From contig CATYOF010000001.1 of assembly GCA_958410215.1 (NCBI GenBank), positions 124,001 to 188,000 of the forward strand: a DNA stretch of 64,000 nt, in the 5' to 3' direction. Below are positions 1-9,500 of the stretch, piece by piece (position 1 is the first letter of the stretch; every line of letters starts with the position of its first letter). Origin of the DNA: an uncultured Cryptobacterium sp. (GTDB lineage: Bacteria; Actinomycetota; Coriobacteriia; Coriobacteriales; Eggerthellaceae). Below the pieces are notes generated by a model. The model saw only the letters and a list, made by a program, of their open reading frames with translations. It was not told the origin of the DNA and searched no databases. Made by a program: the position numbers and the translations under genes.

Positions 1-410
1 GCTGCTTTATCAAAGTTCCCGCCCGTCTTCTGGGTAAGAGCGCCCATCACTTTACCCATTTCTTTCTTTGTAGCAGCACCGGTTTCGGATAAAACTTGCT
101 CGATCAACGCAATAAGTTCATCTCCCGAAACCTGCTTAGGCAAATAGCTTTCAAGAATTTCAACTTGCTCGGTCAAACGATCAGTACGTTCCTGGTCATT
201 CCCGGCTTTAATGGAACCTTCAAGCGTTTCTTTGGTCTGCTTAATTGTGCGCTTAAGCATGGCATCCACATCAGCGTCCGTTATTTCGCGACGCTCATTT
301 ACTTCGATATTTTTGATTTCGCCATGAACCTGACGAAGAATAGAAAGACGGTTTTTATCTCGAGCCTTCATAGCAGCTTTAATTTCATCTTGCAGTTCTT
401 GATACTTCAT
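1..410 (-). CDS. yqeY: GatB/YqeY-family protein, C-terminus cut by window edge
   Basis: The first 136 codons are present; the rest lies beyond the left edge. The start is ATG (minus strand, 408-410) with an AAGGAA ribosome site just upstream. The protein begins MKYQELQDEIKAAMKARDK and contains LRQVHGEIKNIEVN and EILESYLPKQVS, the hallmark helical pattern of YqeY, a family related to the tail domain of the GatB amidotransferase subunit. In other bacteria it is a small (about 150 residues) soluble protein whose role is not settled; a link to tRNA-dependent amidation is inferred from homology only. It stands alone in front of a divergently read gene. Confidence 0.88.
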   Translation of the reverse strand, partial: MKYQELQDEIKAAMKARDKNRLSILRQVHGEIKNIEVNERREITDADVDAMLKRTIKQTKETLEGSIKAGNDQERTDRLTEQVEILESYLPKQVSGDELIALIEQVLSETGAATKKEMGKVMGALTQKTGGNFDKA

Positions 411-787
411 ACCATTCCTTTTCTTTGCGCCAGAATACCTTCGTTAGCTAATGATTGTTTTTATTATACTCGCCTAATCAAATGAGTATGAAAGCACTAA
501 AGGTACAAGAAACCACTCCGAAAAAATCCACCCCACAAGCCCAACAAACGAAGCAGAAAGCAACACCACTAAGCACCCCTTAAAGCAACACAGCGCCTTC
601 GTTTTGAGGATTATTCATGCATCGCTCTGGGCAGGCGTATAATGCAACCATCCCTTTTATACAGAGCGTATAAGTAGTCACTCCCGTGGCTAACGTGCTG
701 TGCTGGCTCAAAGTGCCATCGCGGCATAAAGCACGGTGTGCCAAAACTCGATATGCCCTTATCCCCCATAGAAGAGAAAGGAAGCTT
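411..787. other. Divergent intergenic region
   Basis: This spacer separates yqeY (minus) from the plus-strand fusion gene. It holds the yqeY -10 box and a second TATAAT at 638-643 on the plus strand, which could serve the fusion gene with a long leader, although its -35 is poor. An open frame continues upstream of 788, but the candidate GTG at 686 has no ribosome site. No RNA gene or repeat was recognised. Confidence 0.5.
463..468 (-). promoter_or_regulatory. Possible -10 box for yqeY
   Basis: The minus strand reads TATAAT about 50 bases upstream of the yqeY start. No convincing -35 hexamer lies at the normal distance, so this rests on the -10 box alone. Confidence 0.35.
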
Positions 788-2233
788 GTGGACTTTACTA
801 ATCGTTGGCACGCATTTTTCGATCGAACCGTTCCCAATATTGTTCTACGAATGATAGTTATGGTTTTTGGCTTAGCCTTCGTTGCCGCATCGGTTGGTTT
901 AACACGAGCAACTGGTCTTGGAACTTCTCCTATTTCATGTGTTCCCACCACCCTTTCTTTCTTTACCCCCTTAACCGTTGGCGGCTGGACGTTTGTTATG
1001 AACGTTTTGTTCGTGCTCATCCAAATACTTTTACTTAGACGTAATTTTAAAATCGTACAGCTTCTGCAAGTTCCTTACGTTTTTGTGTTTTCGGCATTGA
1101 TTGACTTCTTTGTACCCATCTTCGAATTGGTACCTATGCCTAATTACCTCGCACAGCTCTTCTTTAGCGTTGTTGGCTGCTTCATGACTGCCTTTGGCGT
1201 ATTTCTCCAGGTAAAAGCAAGTTTTCTTACGCTACCGGGCGAAGGTATTGTACTCAGTGTTGCCAAGGTATCTAAGTGGCCTTTCCCTAAATGCAAAATT
1301 GGATTTGATGCCAGCAACGTTATCATCGCTACGGTTGCTTCCCTAGTTGCCATGGGCGGCTTATACGGCGTTCGTGAAGGTACTATTATTTCCGCCCTTG
1401 CGGTAGGTGCCATCGTAGGGCTATTCAATCGACTTTTTTCTCATTTCGAAAAATTCTGTCCCATCAAAGGTCACCTTACCCTTACCGCTACCACTATGGC
1501 AGCCCCCGATGAGGCATCTGCTGAAACCACTCGAAAAACCAAACCGCGCAGTGCGGAAAACCCCGCCGAAACTCCTTTGGTTATTACTATTTCCCGCCAG
1601 TTCGGATCAGGCGGCCGCGAAATTGGTCAAGCCATTGGCAAACTTCTTAATATCCCGGTATTTGATCGTTCGTTAATTGAACTCACCGCCAAAGAATCGG
1701 GCTTAACACCTGACTACGTAAAAACGCACGAGCAAGAAGTTCGACGCGGTATTATGTACAACCTTTACATGCAAAGCTACGCAAGTTTTGGAATTGAGCC
1801 CACCCAGACCGATGAATTATGGCTTGCTCAGGCGCGCGCAATTACCCGCATTGCCGATCAGGGAAGCTGCGTTATCGTAGGACGTTGCGCAGGTGCGGTA
1901 CTGCAAAATCGTCCCAATGTGTTTAATGTCTTCGTTCATGCTCCCCTTGTTCCTCGTATTGCCAGGGTAATGAAGCGTGAAAACGTAGACCACATGAAGG
2001 CCGCTGCCATGATTGAAAAAGTGGATAAGGAACGCAAAGATCATTGCGAACAATATGTGGGATCTCATTGGACTGACATCAATTCATATCATCTTGCACT
2101 TGATTCAAGTGTTATTGGTGTAGAAGATTCGGCAACTCTTGTAGCCAAATTGGCACAACATGCCTACCCCGAAGCTCCTTTAACACCAACTCCTAAAAAG
2201 CCCACCCAACCTCACGCACACAAAGCTCAGTAA
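788..2233 (+). CDS. YczE-like membrane domain fused to cytidylate-kinase-like domain
   Basis: I chose the GTG at 788 because AAAGGAAG lies just upstream; a GTG at 686 would add 34 residues but has no ribosome site. The product is about 481 residues. Residues 20-220 form roughly six membrane helices with the GLGTSPISCVP and LPGEGI loops typical of YczE/YitT-like integral membrane proteins. After a linker (about 230-262), residues 264-465 match the cytidylate-kinase-like family, with the nucleotide-binding loop ITISRQFGSGGREIGQAIG near 267-285 and VIVGRCAGAVL further on. The tail is rich in Pro, Thr and Lys. The kinase substrate is not evident and need not be CMP. No partner gene is co-directional and close except gltX, 42 bases downstream. 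Confidence 0.8.
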   Translation: MDFTNRWHAFFDRTVPNIVLRMIVMVFGLAFVAASVGLTRATGLGTSPISCVPTTLSFFTPLTVGGWTFVMNVLFVLIQILLLRRNFKIVQLLQVPYVFVFSALIDFFVPIFELVPMPNYLAQLFFSVVGCFMTAFGVFLQVKASFLTLPGEGIVLSVAKVSKWPFPKCKIGFDASNVIIATVASLVAMGGLYGVREGTIISALAVGAIVGLFNRLFSHFEKFCPIKGHLTLTATTMAAPDEASAETTRKTKPRSAENPAETPLVITISRQFGSGGREIGQAIGKLLNIPVFDRSLIELTAKESGLTPDYVKTHEQEVRRGIMYNLYMQSYASFGIEPTQTDELWLAQARAITRIADQGSCVIVGRCAGAVLQNRPNVFNVFVHAPLVPRIARVMKRENVDHMKAAAMIEKVDKERKDHCEQYVGSHWTDINSYHLALDSSVIGVEDSATLVAKLAQHAYPEAPLTPTPKKPTQPHAHKAQ

Positions 2234-2275
2234 TCGTTTATTATCTAAACGCTACTAAACATGAAAGGAAACTCC

Positions 2276-3772
2276 ATGAGTGATCAGTCAAAGCCAGTCC
2301 GTGTACGCTTTGCTCCCTCTCCAACCGGAGAACTCCATATTGGTGGTGCGCGCACCGCTATTTATAACTGGGCTTTTGCGAAAGCTATGGGCGGCTCTTT
2401 TATTCTTCGTATTGAAGACACCGACCCTGAACGTTCCACCGAAGAAAACAAGCAGGTTATTCTGCGTGCTATGAAGTGGCTTGGTCTTACCTGGGACGAA
2501 GGTCCTGAAGTAGGAGGCAACTTTGGTCCCTATCTTCAAACGCAACGCTTCGACACCTACACCGCTGCACTCGAACGCTTAAAGCAGCGCGATGCCGTAT
2601 ATCCTTGTTTCTGCACCAAAGAAGAACTTGATGCTAAGCGCGCTGCCGCAGAACAGAGCGAAGGTGGCTATTCCGGCTACGATCGCACCTGCCGCAACCT
2701 CGACAAAGAAGAAGCTCAACGTCGCATTGATGCAGGGGAACCACACGTATGGCGCCTGAAAGTTCCCGAAAATCATGGTCCCATTGAATTCCACGATGCG
2801 GTATATGGTGATATGTCGTTCCCTGCCGAAGTAATGGATGACATGATTTTGGTACGTACCGATGGTACCCCCACCTATAACTTTGCCGTGGTGTGCGATG
2901 ATGTCAATATGCAAATCACCCATGTTATTCGTGGCGACGACCATCTTTCTAATACCCCTCGCCAAATTCTTATCTATGAAGCACTGGGTTATGAAGTGCC
3001 CACCTTTGCCCATCTTTCCATGATTCTTGGTGCCGATGGTCGCAAGCTTTCCAAACGTCGTAACGCAACCTCGGTGGAACAATACAAAGAAATGGGATAT
3101 CTACCCGATGCGCTAGTAAACTTCTTGGCACTACTGGGATGGTCCTTGGATGGCGAAACCACCCTTATTCCCCGTGAAGTATTGTGCAAGGAATTCAGTC
3201 TTGAACGCATTACGCGCAAAGACGCTATTTTTGATGAACAAAAGCTTGACTGGATGAACGGCGAATATATTAAAACCATGGGCGCAAAAGCATGGGTTAG
3301 TGCCGTTGCCCCCTTCTTAGTTGAAGCGGGACTTACCACTGAAGAAGCTATTGCCAAACATGAAGAATGGTATGAAAAACTTTATCCGCTTGTTGCTGAA
3401 CGCATGAAGCGTTTAACAGAAGCACCCGAAAAGCTTGCGTTTATTTTTGATGGACCCCACGTTACTTTGGATGAAAAATCGGTTCAGAAAAACTTGCTCA
3501 AGGACGGATGCCGCGCTGATGAGGTTTTGCGCGAAGTGCGTGCTATTTTGGCCGACGAGTCTATTCCCTGGCAGTGCGATCCGCTCCAAGACACCTGTCG
3601 CGAATTGGTGGATAAACTTGGGTTGAAAGCAAAATTGGTATTTCAGCCAATCCGCGTAGCCGTTACCGGGTCACAAGTTTCTCCACCACTGTTTGAATCT
3701 ATTGAACTTATGAAGCGCAGTGATGTTGTAGCACGCATTGACTACACCTTATCAGAGGTATTCGGTGCCTAA
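2276..3772 (+). CDS. gltX: Glutamyl-tRNA synthetase
   Basis: This class I aminoacyl-tRNA synthetase charges tRNA-Glu with glutamate in the cytoplasm. The start is the ATG at 2276, preceded by GAAAGGAA at an ideal distance; the ATG at 2261 is upstream of that site. The protein (498 residues) has the HIGH-type motif PSPTGELHIGG at about 14-24 and the KMSKS-type KLSKR at about 257-261, followed by the helical anticodon-binding region. Length is normal for the family. Its last codons overlap the next gene by 8 bases. No glutaminyl-tRNA synthetase is seen here; in actinobacteria GltX usually also charges tRNA-Gln for transamidation, which is inference for this organism. Confidence 0.97.
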   Translation: MSDQSKPVRVRFAPSPTGELHIGGARTAIYNWAFAKAMGGSFILRIEDTDPERSTEENKQVILRAMKWLGLTWDEGPEVGGNFGPYLQTQRFDTYTAALERLKQRDAVYPCFCTKEELDAKRAAAEQSEGGYSGYDRTCRNLDKEEAQRRIDAGEPHVWRLKVPENHGPIEFHDAVYGDMSFPAEVMDDMILVRTDGTPTYNFAVVCDDVNMQITHVIRGDDHLSNTPRQILIYEALGYEVPTFAHLSMILGADGRKLSKRRNATSVEQYKEMGYLPDALVNFLALLGWSLDGETTLIPREVLCKEFSLERITRKDAIFDEQKLDWMNGEYIKTMGAKAWVSAVAPFLVEAGLTTEEAIAKHEEWYEKLYPLVAERMKRLTEAPEKLAFIFDGPHVTLDEKSVQKNLLKDGCRADEVLREVRAILADESIPWQCDPLQDTCRELVDKLGLKAKLVFQPIRVAVTGSQVSPPLFESIELMKRSDVVARIDYTLSEVFGA

Positions 3773-5009
3773 CATCCATGAAATATCATCGAATACACCC
3801 TCTTCCAATCCTCAGATACAGGAAGAGGGTGTATCTATTGAAGAAGCCAACCGCTTTAGTAATGATGCTTCCCTGCCTGACAAATCTCTTCATGCTAACC
3901 AGGCAACAGAAGTCCCGGAAGCTATACACTCCGAACAAGAAAACCCTAACCAAGAGAACTTTTTTAATGCACGCGAAGCTATAGCGGCACTTAATTCTTG
4001 GTGCACTGCACCTAAAGGATCGGGCTGCAACCGCTGCCTTGCCGCATGTCCACACAACGCTATTACCCTCACTGATAAAGGTCCTGAAATTGATGAAGCC
4101 CTTTGTACGCGATGCGGTATATGTGCGGGCATTTGCGATGCCTTTGCTTGGAGCCGTATAACATTAGAGGATCTGGCAGCGCGTTGTGAGCGCGAAGCAC
4201 AATCAGAAGGATCAGTTTGCCTTACCTGTAATGAACACATTTTCGAAGGCATTGCTCCACGCAGCAATGTGGTGGTACTTTCCTGCTTAGCAAGCGTCCC
4301 TCCTGAATTTTGGAGTTACATACTTGCTAAAAACCTTAAGGTAGAGCTTTATTTGGATTCTTCCTATTGCCACAATTGCGAAGTAGCAGGAGAAATAGCT
4401 CCTCTTCTTTTCGAACACGCTATCAACCAAGCGCAATCGTGGACAGGAAGAACCATTCGTTGCGCATCTTTTATTCCCGAACGGGAATCGGTGCTCTCGC
4501 TGTATGCAAATGTTGATGAAGGAAGCAGGCGCGATATCTTGGCAGTGCTTGCCAATGAAGGTAAAGATATTGCCACAGGAAAGCATCGCAGACAAAATGC
4601 GGGCACTATTGATTCTTTCCATGAAAGCCAGGAACGATTTCGTGCACAGGGCAGAATTAAGGCTGCCCAGCAACTGGAAACCGTTCCTGAAGTGTTCAGA
4701 CAAAAGCAAATCTGGCCACGGCAAAAGCTTATCGTAGAAGCAGCGCGCGCTTTGCCTGACAAGGCTTCCAACCTTACCCGCTATGCCTCTACCACCAATG
4801 TTGAACTTTGCAAACAATCAAAAGCTTGTGTTAACGCTTGTCCTACAGGTGCGCGACAAAACGGTGAAGATGGTTATCCTGTAGTTGATGTTACGCGCTG
4901 TATTGCTTGTGGAGTATGTATTTCTACATGCGAAAACAACGCTTGCTTGTATAGAGAACTAACTGCTCATGAGTATTGCGAAAGGACCTCTCATGGCAAA
5001 GAATCCTGA
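3765..5009 (+). CDS. Multi-cluster 4Fe-4S ferredoxin-like protein
   Basis: The start is probably GTG at 3765, with AGAGG six bases upstream, overlapping the end of gltX; a TTG at 3738 is the alternative. The protein has 414 residues. Cysteines at about 80/88/91/95 and 114/117/120/124 form a two-cluster ferredoxin module. A second module near the C-terminus uses 349/355/359 and 379/382/385/389. Between them lies a Cys-rich region (CLTC near 152-155, VVVLSCLASVP near 169-179, YCHNC near 201-205) that recalls the middle domain of some ferredoxin-like proteins encoded near molybdoenzymes. No signal peptide or membrane helix is seen, so it is cytoplasmic. It probably shuttles electrons; its partners are unknown, and its place between gltX and a surface protein gives no clue. 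Confidence 0.75.
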   Translation: MPNIHEISSNTPSSNPQIQEEGVSIEEANRFSNDASLPDKSLHANQATEVPEAIHSEQENPNQENFFNAREAIAALNSWCTAPKGSGCNRCLAACPHNAITLTDKGPEIDEALCTRCGICAGICDAFAWSRITLEDLAARCEREAQSEGSVCLTCNEHIFEGIAPRSNVVVLSCLASVPPEFWSYILAKNLKVELYLDSSYCHNCEVAGEIAPLLFEHAINQAQSWTGRTIRCASFIPERESVLSLYANVDEGSRRDILAVLANEGKDIATGKHRRQNAGTIDSFHESQERFRAQGRIKAAQQLETVPEVFRQKQIWPRQKLIVEAARALPDKASNLTRYASTTNVELCKQSKACVNACPTGARQNGEDGYPVVDVTRCIACGVCISTCENNACLYRELTAHEYCERTSHGKES

Positions 5010-6138
5010 TCCTTCCTATTGGGGAAACCCTCCACAAACCCCAACCAGAAATAACACACCGTCTTATCCTCAGCCTCAGCCAGCTCAACCTGCGCAGCCA
5101 GTACAACCACAAGGCTCACCTGTCGCGCAACCGTATCCCTCCCCTTCTCCGCAGCAGACGCAGCCCCAACAAGGCCCCGTCTCGCAACCAGGTTCTCAAT
5201 CAGCTCAGGCTCCTCAACCTCAACCGCAGACTACCCCCACGCCGCAACCACAGCCTGTCCAGCCCCAATGGGCCAACCAACCAGGACAAGTACCAAATAT
5301 CCCTCCCGCGCCCAAGCCTCCCAAAAAACACCATGACTGTTTGATAGCTGCCATAATTGCCGTTATTCTTGTTTTCCTTTTAGGAATTGCAGGATGTGTT
5401 GCCTGTACCAGCGCGATAACTTCAAGCCCTTCAGCGCAACAATTAGAGCAGAACTACCTGCTCCCCTTACAGCCAGACGCACCCGACCCTATTACCGACT
5501 CGACCGTTTCAGTTAATAATGAATTTTTCCGTGACGCCTTTGGTCTTTCTGGAACTGCAGCTGATGCAGCCATAACCACCGATGACCTGAACACTATTCA
5601 GTCCTCATATTTTTCCGAGAATTCAAAGAAACCCAATAAAGAAGGATTGTATTCGGATGGCGTGTACTTTGTAGGAAGCGATCTACCTCAGGGAAGTTAC
5701 TGGTTTACCGGAAGCAACGATGAACTTTCCTATTTCTTCATTCTTGAACCAACAGAAACAGAGGGAACGTTCAATGTGGATCATATCAATAACTACTATG
5801 GCCATAACCTCATGGAAGTGGAAGAGGGCGAAGTTCTTGTTCTGGTAAACGATGGAACCATGCAACCTCTTGATTCCTTTAAAGAAACCTTTAGTGCTCC
5901 CTACCTTAGTGGCACCTATCGCGTGGGAACCGATATTCCTGCGGGAACGTATCAGCTCTCCCTTGGAGAAGCGAATGATTATAGCGCCTGCTATGTTATG
6001 AGTGATCTTGATTTTGACACCGATAGCTATCTGTATGAAGCCTACTATATCGAAGGCGATGATCCAGAAGAAATTACCCTTGATGAAGGTACCTACGTAG
6101 AGCTATACAACATGTCAATGAAGCCTATTGTCATGTAA
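4993..6138 (+). CDS. Pro/Gln-rich membrane-anchored protein with duplicated extracytoplasmic motif
   Basis: The start is the ATG at 4993 with AAAGGA six bases upstream; it overlaps the end of the ferredoxin gene by 17 bases, so the two are probably coupled. The 381-residue protein has a disordered Pro/Gln-rich N-terminus (about 10-112), a basic stop (KKHH), one membrane helix (about 116-139) and an outer region. The outer part carries two copies of a short motif, VYFVGSDLPQGSY near 224-236 and YRVGTDIPAGTY near 309-320, each followed by a beta-rich stretch. Similar VGxDIPAGTY motifs occur in secreted proteins and lipoproteins of Gram-positive bacteria; the function is unknown. The cytoplasmic side would hold the Pro/Gln tail. 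Confidence 0.75.
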   Translation: MAKNPDPSYWGNPPQTPTRNNTPSYPQPQPAQPAQPVQPQGSPVAQPYPSPSPQQTQPQQGPVSQPGSQSAQAPQPQPQTTPTPQPQPVQPQWANQPGQVPNIPPAPKPPKKHHDCLIAAIIAVILVFLLGIAGCVACTSAITSSPSAQQLEQNYLLPLQPDAPDPITDSTVSVNNEFFRDAFGLSGTAADAAITTDDLNTIQSSYFSENSKKPNKEGLYSDGVYFVGSDLPQGSYWFTGSNDELSYFFILEPTETEGTFNVDHINNYYGHNLMEVEEGEVLVLVNDGTMQPLDSFKETFSAPYLSGTYRVGTDIPAGTYQLSLGEANDYSACYVMSDLDFDTDSYLYEAYYIEGDDPEEITLDEGTYVELYNMSMKPIVM

Positions 6139-6219
6139 GGGCTTTGACCTAAGCTATTCCAATTAGCCTGTTTTTCCTCAATAACATAAAAGCAAACTTT
6201 CAGCATTTTTAAAACCCGC

Positions 6220-6489
6220 TTTGCCTAAGAAGACCTATAAAGGTTTCTTCAAGATAAAGTCTTTTCTTTAAAAAACTGATTTGTCTAAAAGGCCTATGAA
6301 GGTTTGTGAAAGATAATCGTGAAGCGCCACTCAGCATTAAGGCATTAAAAAAAGCGTAGCCCTAGATTTGCGAGGAAAACGCCAGGGATAGTTATCCCCT
6401 ACGTCGCATCATAACGCTACGCTCTTTTGCCTTAATGATGAGTGAAATAGCGCGGAGTTTGTCTTGAACAAACCTTCATAGGCCTTTTT
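6220..6489. repeat. Long palindromic element A
   Basis: A repeat of about 30 bases containing CCTATRAAGGTTTSTT occurs three times: direct copies at 6220-6257 and 6280-6316, and an inverted copy at 6458-6489. Nested inside are a second inverted pair (6328-6344 with 6428-6444) and a third (6349-6360 with 6416-6428), so the whole segment can fold into one long hairpin with a loop of about 55 bases. It fills the spacer between a plus-strand gene and mfd (convergent). It could act as a bidirectional terminator, a structured RNA or a small non-autonomous element. It shares a GAAGCGCC core (6321-6328) with elements in other spacers of this window. Confidence 0.7.
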
Positions 6490-6522
6490 CCACAATCACT
6501 TTAAAGTAATGCCGTTCTTCAC

Positions 6523-9500
6523 CTACTTATTGGTATTCTGCTCTTCAAACAGCCCGCGCAAATACGCAAACACCTGGGCAAGCATACTGGCATCGTCGGG
6601 ATTGTCTTCAGTATTTTTAGGCATGAACACACGCAAAGGTACGGTCATTTTCTTCTTGTCAGCTAAATAGCGACCAGCTTTGCGACGAAGCGTTGATGCT
6701 TGTGTTTTGGTAAGCGTAATAGGTTCAACAACCAGTTTTCCACTAGTTACCGAAATCAAACGAATGCCATGTTCATTTGCAAATGCCTTCAGCCGCGCTT
6801 TTTCAATTTGATTCAGGGCAGCCTGAGGCATTTCAGGATGCTTTTCTATCAGTTCCTGATATACCTGTTCTACCGCTTCAAGGGTATCGGCACTAGCAAT
6901 CTTTCGATAGTAAAGCACCCGCTCATCCGCATCGGGTAAATATTCTTCTGGGAAATACGTATGCCCCGGGATGTTTACTACGATATCCGATAACGCAGGT
7001 GGCAAGTACTCGGTACTGTTAGTGTTTCCTTCACGGGTCATATTAACCGCCGTTGCAAGCATCTGAGCAAAGAGATCGAAGCCAACCGCCGACATATTGC
7101 CGCTCTGTTCCGCCCCCAACAAGCTACCTGCCCCGCGAATTTCCAAGTCGCGCATGGCAACGCGCATGCCACTTCCCAATTCGGTATGTTCATTAAGCGC
7201 CGTCAAACGCGCCATGGCTTCTTCAGTCATTGTGATATTGTCAGGAAATAAGAAGTACGCATACGCCTGCGTTGAGGATCTGCCAACACGACCTTTAAGC
7301 TGATACATTTGCGCTAAGCCCAGTCGCTGTGAATCTTCAATAATTAGCGTATTGGTATGAGGATTATCAATGCCGCTTTCAATAATGGTAGTTGCTACCA
7401 GCACATCAAGCTCACCCGCAGAAAAATCTTCCATCACATGTTCAAGTTGTTCTTTGGTCATTTTGCCATGAGCCACTCCCACACGAGCTTCACCCGCAGC
7501 AGCATGAACTCGCTGAACTGCTTCATCGATGGAGCGCACACGGTTGCTGACGTAATACACCTGCCCCTTACGTTCAAGTTCACGTCGAATAGCATCACTT
7601 ACTAGATCAGGATCCCATTCGCCCACATGAACTTTTACCGGTCTGCGGTCATCAGGAGGTGTCAGAATCAAACTCATATCACGAACGCCCGATAGACCCA
7701 TCTGCATCGTACGCGGAATAGGCGTTGCCGAAAGCGTAAGCACATCAATGGATTCACGCATATTTTTCAGCTGTTCTTTATGTCCCACGCCAAAGCGCTG
7801 CTCTTCGTCGATAATCACCAGCCCTAAATCATGCGGATTCACGTCTCGGGATAGCAGGCGATGAGTGCCTACCAGCACCGCAACCTTGCCACTGGCAAAA
7901 TCTTCAAGAGCCGCTTTTTGCTGAGCGGGTGTGCGAAAACGCGAAAGCACTTCTACCCGCACATTAAAGGGCGCAAAACGTTCAGAAAACGTGGCGTAGT
8001 GTTGTTGCGCCAAAATAGTAGTAGGACAGAGCACCATTACTTGCTTGTTATCCTGCGTTGCCTTAAAAGCTGCACGAAGAGCTACTTCGGTTTTCCCAAA
8101 GCCCACATCACCACATACCAGCCTATCCATGGGATGGGGAGATTGCATATCCGCTTTAATATCAGCAATAGCAGCAAGCTGATCAGGCGTTTCTTGATAA
8201 GGGAAACTTTCTTCCATTTCATGCTGAGCTAAGGTGTCTTCCCCATAACGATAGCCCTGAGTAGCAGCACGGCGCGTATACACATCAACTAGGTCAAAGG
8301 CTAGTTTTTTGGTAGCTTTTCGTGCTTTGGTAAGCGCACGTGACCAATCGGAAGTATTCAAGCGCGTCAAACGTGGCGAAGATCCTTCAGGGCCCACATA
8401 ACGGGTTACTCGATCAAGCTGCTCAACAGGAACATAAAGCTTATCCCCTTCGGCATATTCCAAAAGTAAATAGTCACGCTCTGAACCACTAACATCCTGC
8501 CGCACTATATCGCGGAAAAAGGCAACGCCATGTGCCGCATGAACAACATAGTCTCCCGGTTTATAGGAAAAGGTAATTTCTGTTACATCAACGCGAGAAC
8601 GCTTGCGCGTAGCCATGGAACCCTGTGTGTCTGCCAAAGAAACCAGAGCCATTTTTGCTGCGGGGAAAATCATACCAAGCGGTATATCCACATCAACGAT
8701 ATTCACCTGACCACGACGCAATTTTGCCGTAGGATCGCCCACCACATCAAGCACTTCATTGATAGGAATTCCCAAGTCAACCAAAGAAAGTTTTATTTCT
8801 TGACGAGCTCTAAAATGAGGCACCGAAAACACCACGGTAAAGCCTGCTTCTGCAAGAGAACGTAACCGACCGTATAGCTTTTCCGGATCCCCCGCAACTT
8901 CAACACGCTTTACCACCAGTTCACTATCAAGCTGGACTCCTACGCGCATAATAGACACATAAGTGGCACGAGGATTATTGCCAAAATTGAGCTCCGTTGC
9001 ACGAGAGAATACATCGTAAACGGGAATAGAAGTTCCCGAAGCTAGCTTAGCGTAGGAATCAAGGGCATGCTGCGCATCGTCAAACAATGATCGTGGTTCT
9101 ATTAGCACCGTCAAGGCGTTCTTCGCTAGATACACCCCTACACTCGTTGCCTCTTCCACTAAATAAGGAGTTAATACGTCGGGGATTTCTTTCGAATCAT
9201 CCTCCAAGCGCTCCAACAATTCGCGCATTTCCCTATTCGTCGCAGCACTTTTGGCAAGATGACGCTGTGCCCGACGAATAGATGCAGCATCGGCCCTAAA
9301 TTCCCGCACGGGGAAAATTTCAACTTCAGAAAGAGAGGAAATGGTCTGACCAGTCGAAGGTAAAAAGCGACGAATTTCGTCCAATTCATCACCAAAAAAA
9401 TCACAACGAATTGGATAGGATAAATTCCCCGGGAAAATATCAATGGTACCTCCCTGCACACAGAACGTACCGGGGCCTTCCAACTGACCTGAGTTGTCGT

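Noticed and set aside
580..1020. Open frame of 146 codons on the minus strand
   Set aside because: It overlaps the start of the fusion gene and has no ribosome site or recognisable family; it looks like a chance antisense frame.
2261..2275. ATG at 2261 as gltX start
   Set aside because: The ribosome site GAAAGGAA lies inside these codons and fits the ATG at 2276.
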